From contig DBSW01000002.1 in the NCBI GenBank assembly GCA_002306745.1, positions 1 to 7,693 of the forward strand: 7,693 bases of DNA, given 5' to 3'. Below are positions 4,856 to 7,693 of the stretch, one piece after another. A program made the translations under genes and the position numbers. Source of the stretch: Dehalococcoidia bacterium UBA1332 (GTDB lineage Bacteria; Chloroflexota; Dehalococcoidia; Lucifugimonadales; Lucifugimonadaceae). Numbering within the stretch: position 1 is the first letter of the stretch; each line of letters begins with the position of its first letter. The notes beneath the pieces are model-generated. The model made no database searches and was not told the origin of the DNA. It was given only the letters and a program-made list of their open reading frames with translations.

Positions 4856-6370
4856 TTGAGTTTCCTCGAAGATCGTATGAAAAGTATTCATTCTGTGGAG
4901 CACTTGGATCAGATTAATCGATGGCAGTCATCGAGAGAACGTTTATCTGCAGACAAGCATCGCCCTCAATATCACTTTTCACCACCCGAAAACTTTATGA
5001 ATGATCCAAATGGTCTTTGCCATTGGAACGGTCTTTATCACTTGTTCTATCAATTTAGTCCTGATGGAGTGGATCGCGTTCACTGGGGTCACGCTGTGAG
5101 TGAAGACCTTGTTAGATGGAAAGACCTTCCGATTGCACTTTACCCAGACCAAGAGAATGATTGTTTTAGTGGTCAAACTTTGGTTGAAGACAGTCGGGTG
5201 ATTGCAACTTATCACGGCACCCAATCTGGAAATGCTATTGCTACCGCAAATGATGATCTGTTACTGGAATGGGAGAAGCATCCTGATAACCCGGTCATAC
5301 CGATAGTGGAAATAGACGAAAATTCAGGTTCGCCTTATCGAGTCTTCGATCCTTGTATTTGGAAGGAAGAGGATGGTTACTACACACTTTCTGGGGTCTA
5401 TAAAAACGGTGTACGAAGCATCGATTGCGAAGGGGTTGACCATATTTTCAGGTCATCAGATCTGAGTGATTGGGAATATGTCGGAGAATTAATTTCTTCC
5501 GATTACAACACTGAGCCTGGTGAAGATTATGCTGTGCCTAATTTTTGGCCTATAGGCAACGGAAAGTACATGTTACTGTTCTTCAGCCACAAACGAGGTG
5601 GTCAGTATTTCGTCGGTAATTACGATAAGGGATCGCATAGATTTACACCTGATTATCACGGTCGATTTAATAACGGTCCACTTGCAATTGGGAGCTTGCA
5701 TGCGCCATCCGCGACGATTGACGAAAGAGGAAGATTTTTAGCCATATTTAATGTTAAAGAAAGTCGGGAACCTCAAGGCTGGGTTGGGATGATGACTTTG
5801 CCTACACACCTCTCATTAGATACAGATAACTTATTGTTAGTTAGACCAGTACCTGAGCTCGAAAATCTTAGGGTTGATCACTGTGCAATACCCGATAAAA
5901 CCGTGTCCACAGGGCAAGAGCAGCTTTTAGATGAGATCAAGGGCAATGCAATTGAGATTTCTTTGAAAATCGATCCTGGGTCCGTACATGAGGCAGGGAT
6001 TAATGTGTTGCGTTCTGTCGATGGTCAGGAATCGACGCGTATCTCCTTTTTCCCTAAAGGGCATGCGCGTTTTGGTACCGCATTGCTTCAGATTGATGGA
6101 AGTATTTCCTCTAAGCGTTCGGACTTGGTTCCGCGAACACCGGAAATTGCTCCTATTGATATTGGGGATGACGATTTGGTAGAGATGCGGATTTTTGTTG
6201 ATAAAAGCATTGTAGAAATATTCGTTAATGAACGTCAGTGGCTTACTTTACGGGCTTACCCAGATCGTGATGATAGTGTGGGCGTTTCACTTTTCGCACG
6301 GGGAGGGTCAGCTACCTTCAGCGATATCGAAGCATGGCGTATGGAATCGATTTGGCCTGAATTAAATTAA
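4856..6370 (+). CDS. Glycoside hydrolase family 32 protein (beta-fructofuranosidase/levanase-like), divergent catalytic motifs
   Basis: The 504-aa protein has the GH32 two-domain plan. The N-terminal five-bladed propeller (about 38-335) opens with HFSPPENFMNDPNG, where D50 is the expected nucleophile of NDPNG. It continues with LYHLFYQFSP (60-69), HWGHAVSEDLVRWKDLPIAL (77-95 or so) and FSGQ (104-107). The C-terminal beta-sandwich (about 350-500) has FVDKSIVEIFVNERQWLT (447-464), the typical GH32 C domain. Such enzymes release fructose from sucrose, inulin or levan. Two canonical motifs differ. RDP is V163-F164-D165-P166, so the transition-state Asp is kept but the Arg is Phe. The EC of the acid/base motif aligns with A226-V227 in YAVPNFWPIG. 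E223 in GED, three residues before, is the nearest candidate acid/base. This suggests a distinct GH32 subfamily and possibly another fructoside substrate. There is no signal peptide, so it is probably cytoplasmic and acts on imported oligosaccharide. No transporter or fructokinase is in view. The start is TTG with AGGAG. It is followed after 33 nt by a lipoprotein gene. Confidence 0.9.
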   Translation: MSFLEDRMKSIHSVEHLDQINRWQSSRERLSADKHRPQYHFSPPENFMNDPNGLCHWNGLYHLFYQFSPDGVDRVHWGHAVSEDLVRWKDLPIALYPDQENDCFSGQTLVEDSRVIATYHGTQSGNAIATANDDLLLEWEKHPDNPVIPIVEIDENSGSPYRVFDPCIWKEEDGYYTLSGVYKNGVRSIDCEGVDHIFRSSDLSDWEYVGELISSDYNTEPGEDYAVPNFWPIGNGKYMLLFFSHKRGGQYFVGNYDKGSHRFTPDYHGRFNNGPLAIGSLHAPSATIDERGRFLAIFNVKESREPQGWVGMMTLPTHLSLDTDNLLLVRPVPELENLRVDHCAIPDKTVSTGQEQLLDEIKGNAIEISLKIDPGSVHEAGINVLRSVDGQESTRISFFPKGHARFGTALLQIDGSISSKRSDLVPRTPEIAPIDIGDDDLVEMRIFVDKSIVEIFVNERQWLTLRAYPDRDDSVGVSLFARGGSATFSDIEAWRMESIWPELN

Positions 6371-6403
6371 ATCACTGTATTCACATGTATTCCGCACAGA
6401 TAT

Positions 6404-6919
6404 ATGAATTATGAGATGCTTACCTATATTCCGATGAGAACGAGTCAAAAGGGGAATTTTCTGATTCTTGTCCTGGTTTTATTATTCGCTTTGGGATGTG
6501 GTTCATCTGCGGATTTGAAAGAGTCAGATCAAAACGCGGTTGATATACAGGATGAGAATCCAATACAAATCCTTCGTCCGGAATCGTTGTTTTCTGTGGA
6601 CGATGTTGTGGGCGCAGGCTGGAAGAAATCCAAGGAGCTTTCGTCCGAAACTCTTCCGGAAGCTATTGGTGCATGGTACGGTTTTTACGACCATCGAGAT
6701 GTTGAAGTAAGGCAGTATAAAACTCACGAATCTGTCCTAAGTGCCGGGATTGTGCCGGCTGATGAAGCGACTGGTCGAGGAAAGCCCGCTCCATTCGCTG
6801 TTGGTGGGATCAGTGCAACACGTACAAGCTATTCCACGTACGCTATCGTTGGAAACTTGATTCTGCTTTGTGAGATCAAAATTGAAGACTGCCAAAATCT
6901 TCTTGATGCCATCAACTGA
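6404..6919 (+). CDS. Putative small lipoprotein of unknown function
   Basis: The 171-aa product has a basic-hydrophobic N-terminus: RTSQKGN, then a run of about 12 hydrophobic residues (FLILVLVLLFAL, 19-30), then G31-C32-G-S-S. This reads as a lipoprotein signal peptide with C32 as the lipidated cysteine. The box ALGC is somewhat off consensus because the -3 residue is Ala. A mature domain of about 140 residues follows a flexible acidic linker (35-53). Its end contains two cysteines, C156 and C163, in a segment LLCEIKIEDC, which could form a disulfide outside the cytoplasm. I do not recognise the domain. The start is uncertain: ATG at 6404, 6416 and 6434 are all in frame and none has a good ribosome site. 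Starting at 6434 (M11) would give the most typical 21-residue signal peptide. It may be co-transcribed with the GH32 gene 33 nt upstream, but a functional link is only suggested by position. Confidence 0.75.
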   Translation: MNYEMLTYIPMRTSQKGNFLILVLVLLFALGCGSSADLKESDQNAVDIQDENPIQILRPESLFSVDDVVGAGWKKSKELSSETLPEAIGAWYGFYDHRDVEVRQYKTHESVLSAGIVPADEATGRGKPAPFAVGGISATRTSYSTYAIVGNLILLCEIKIEDCQNLLDAIN

Positions 6920-6931
6920 ACTAACGTTAGT
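6920..6931. repeat. 12-bp perfect palindrome just after the lipoprotein stop codon
   Basis: ACTAACGTTAGT is perfectly self-complementary and begins one base after the TGA at 6917-6919. Adding flanking bases gives GAAC...GTTC arms with a 2-nt bulge. There is no T-run after it, so it is a poor terminator candidate. It could be a protein site upstream of the gene at 7029, about 100 nt away. Confidence 0.35.
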
Positions 6932-7028
6932 GTTCTGATAGTTGACTTGGAGAGATTACAGGATGACACTGTCGTTTCGCGTCACTTAAGGCCGGTTTGG
7001 CGGATTAGCAGAGACTATGGATATCTAA

Positions 7029-7693
7029 ATGTCTAACAATTACAAGATACTTATTCTGGGTGCTTCTTATGGTTCTCTATTAGGGGTCAAGATTGCTATG
7101 GCTGGACACACCGTGAAGCTTGTGTGCCTACCTGCGGAAATAGAGTTGATTAACTTAGAAGGCTCCATTGTTAAGTTGGGCGCAAAAGGGGTTGAAGGAC
7201 TGATCGAACTAAACTCGCGTGACATGCCTGGAGAGCTGTCAGCTGGTAGCACGGTAGATGTTGATCCTAACGATTACGATTTGATCGCACTGGCGATGCA
7301 AGAACCTCAATACAGTGTGCCCGCTGTTAAGGATCTAATGATGCGAGTTGCATCTTCGGGTAAACCCTGTATGTCGATCATGAACATGCCTCCACTAACT
7401 TATTTAAAGCGTATACCGAACCTAGATACCGATAAATTGCGGGGAGCTTACACAGACCCTTCAGTATGGGATGCATTGGATCCTGCTCTGATGACTCTAT
7501 GCAGTCCTGATCCTCAGGCTTTTCGTCCCCCGGATCAAAAAATTAATGTATTGCAAGTAGGCTTGCCTACGAATTTTAAAGCCGCACGATTTGACTCTGA
7601 TCGGCATACTTCGATTCTGAATAAACTCGAAGCTGATATTCAGGCTATTCGATATCAACATGACGAGAAAGAAATCGAGCTCCCAGTGAAATT
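7029..7693 (+). CDS. Rossmann-fold oxidoreductase resembling ketopantoate reductase (ApbA/PanE-like), 3' end outside the window
   Basis: An ATG at 7029 opens a frame of 221 codons that runs off the right edge without a stop. The N-terminus, KILILGASYGSLLG (6-19) then AGHTVKLVC (25-33), is a dinucleotide-binding beta-alpha-beta unit like that of PanE. The glycine motif is GASYG rather than GxGxxG. A second Rossmann strand, YDLIALAMQEPQY (83-95), and CMSIMNMPPL (114-123) follow. N119 sits where PanE proteins have the conserved Asn of their NG motif. The segment AYTDPSVWDALDPALMTL (140-157) and LPTNFKAARF (179-188) are not part of the PanE pattern I know and look like features of a separate subfamily. 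An oxidoreductase acting on a 2-keto or hydroxy acid with NAD(P) is an inference, and the substrate is unknown. The ribosome site is weak (GGAT at 7019-7022). It lies 109 nt after the lipoprotein gene and may have its own promoter. Confidence 0.75.
   Translation, partial: MSNNYKILILGASYGSLLGVKIAMAGHTVKLVCLPAEIELINLEGSIVKLGAKGVEGLIELNSRDMPGELSAGSTVDVDPNDYDLIALAMQEPQYSVPAVKDLMMRVASSGKPCMSIMNMPPLTYLKRIPNLDTDKLRGAYTDPSVWDALDPALMTLCSPDPQAFRPPDQKINVLQVGLPTNFKAARFDSDRHTSILNKLEADIQAIRYQHDEKEIELPVK

Noticed and set aside
6962..6988. Eight-codon micro-ORF in the gap before the PanE-like gene, and a three-codon ORF at 7016-7027 ending just before its start
   Set aside because: They are too short to distinguish from chance, with no regulatory codon pattern and no terminator/antiterminator structure that would suggest a leader peptide.

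Overview
The window is bacterial DNA, moderately AT-rich by eye and densely coding, with genes on both strands. Several genes start at TTG or behind weak Shine-Dalgarno sites. Gene content alone does not fix the taxon. A free-living heterotroph is likely, and the mix of soluble hydrolases, a beta-hydroxyacid dehydrogenase and a small orphan lipoprotein would fit an uncultured environmental lineage (for example a marine Chloroflexota-type genome), but this is only a weak inference. I see no phage, transposon, CRISPR, toxin-antitoxin or defence cassette.

Layout, left to right. The left edge cuts a minus-strand tRNA-Leu, of which only the first 21 nt are present, with a perfect 10-bp hairpin in its leader. 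Reading away from it on the plus strand is a DnaQ-like exonuclease-fold protein (183-1016) with an ExoX-like C-terminal module, in which most catalytic acidic residues are replaced. After a non-coding gap of about 330 nt come a CocE/NonD-type alpha/beta hydrolase (1349-3295, TTG start) and, 33 nt later, a pterin-4a-carbinolamine dehydratase (3329-3619). These two probably form an operon. Convergent to them is a beta-hydroxyacid dehydrogenase of the 3-hydroxyisobutyrate / tartronate semialdehyde reductase family (3633-4532, minus).

A divergent intergenic region of about 320 nt (4533-4855) holds inverted repeats, the best being a 7+3+7 operator-like element at 4652-4668. It is followed by a GH32-type fructosidase (4856-6370, TTG start), a predicted small lipoprotein (6404-6919), and the 5' part of a Rossmann-fold protein resembling ketopantoate reductase (7029 to the right edge).

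The genes look like metabolic housekeeping and accessory catabolism: ester or amide hydrolysis, pterin recycling, hydroxyacid oxidoreduction and fructoside hydrolysis. I cannot show that they form one pathway. The two observations most worth a second look are the apparently inactivated exonuclease and the GH32 enzyme, whose canonical RDP and EC catalytic motifs are altered. I do not see convincing evidence of a wholly new multi-gene system.
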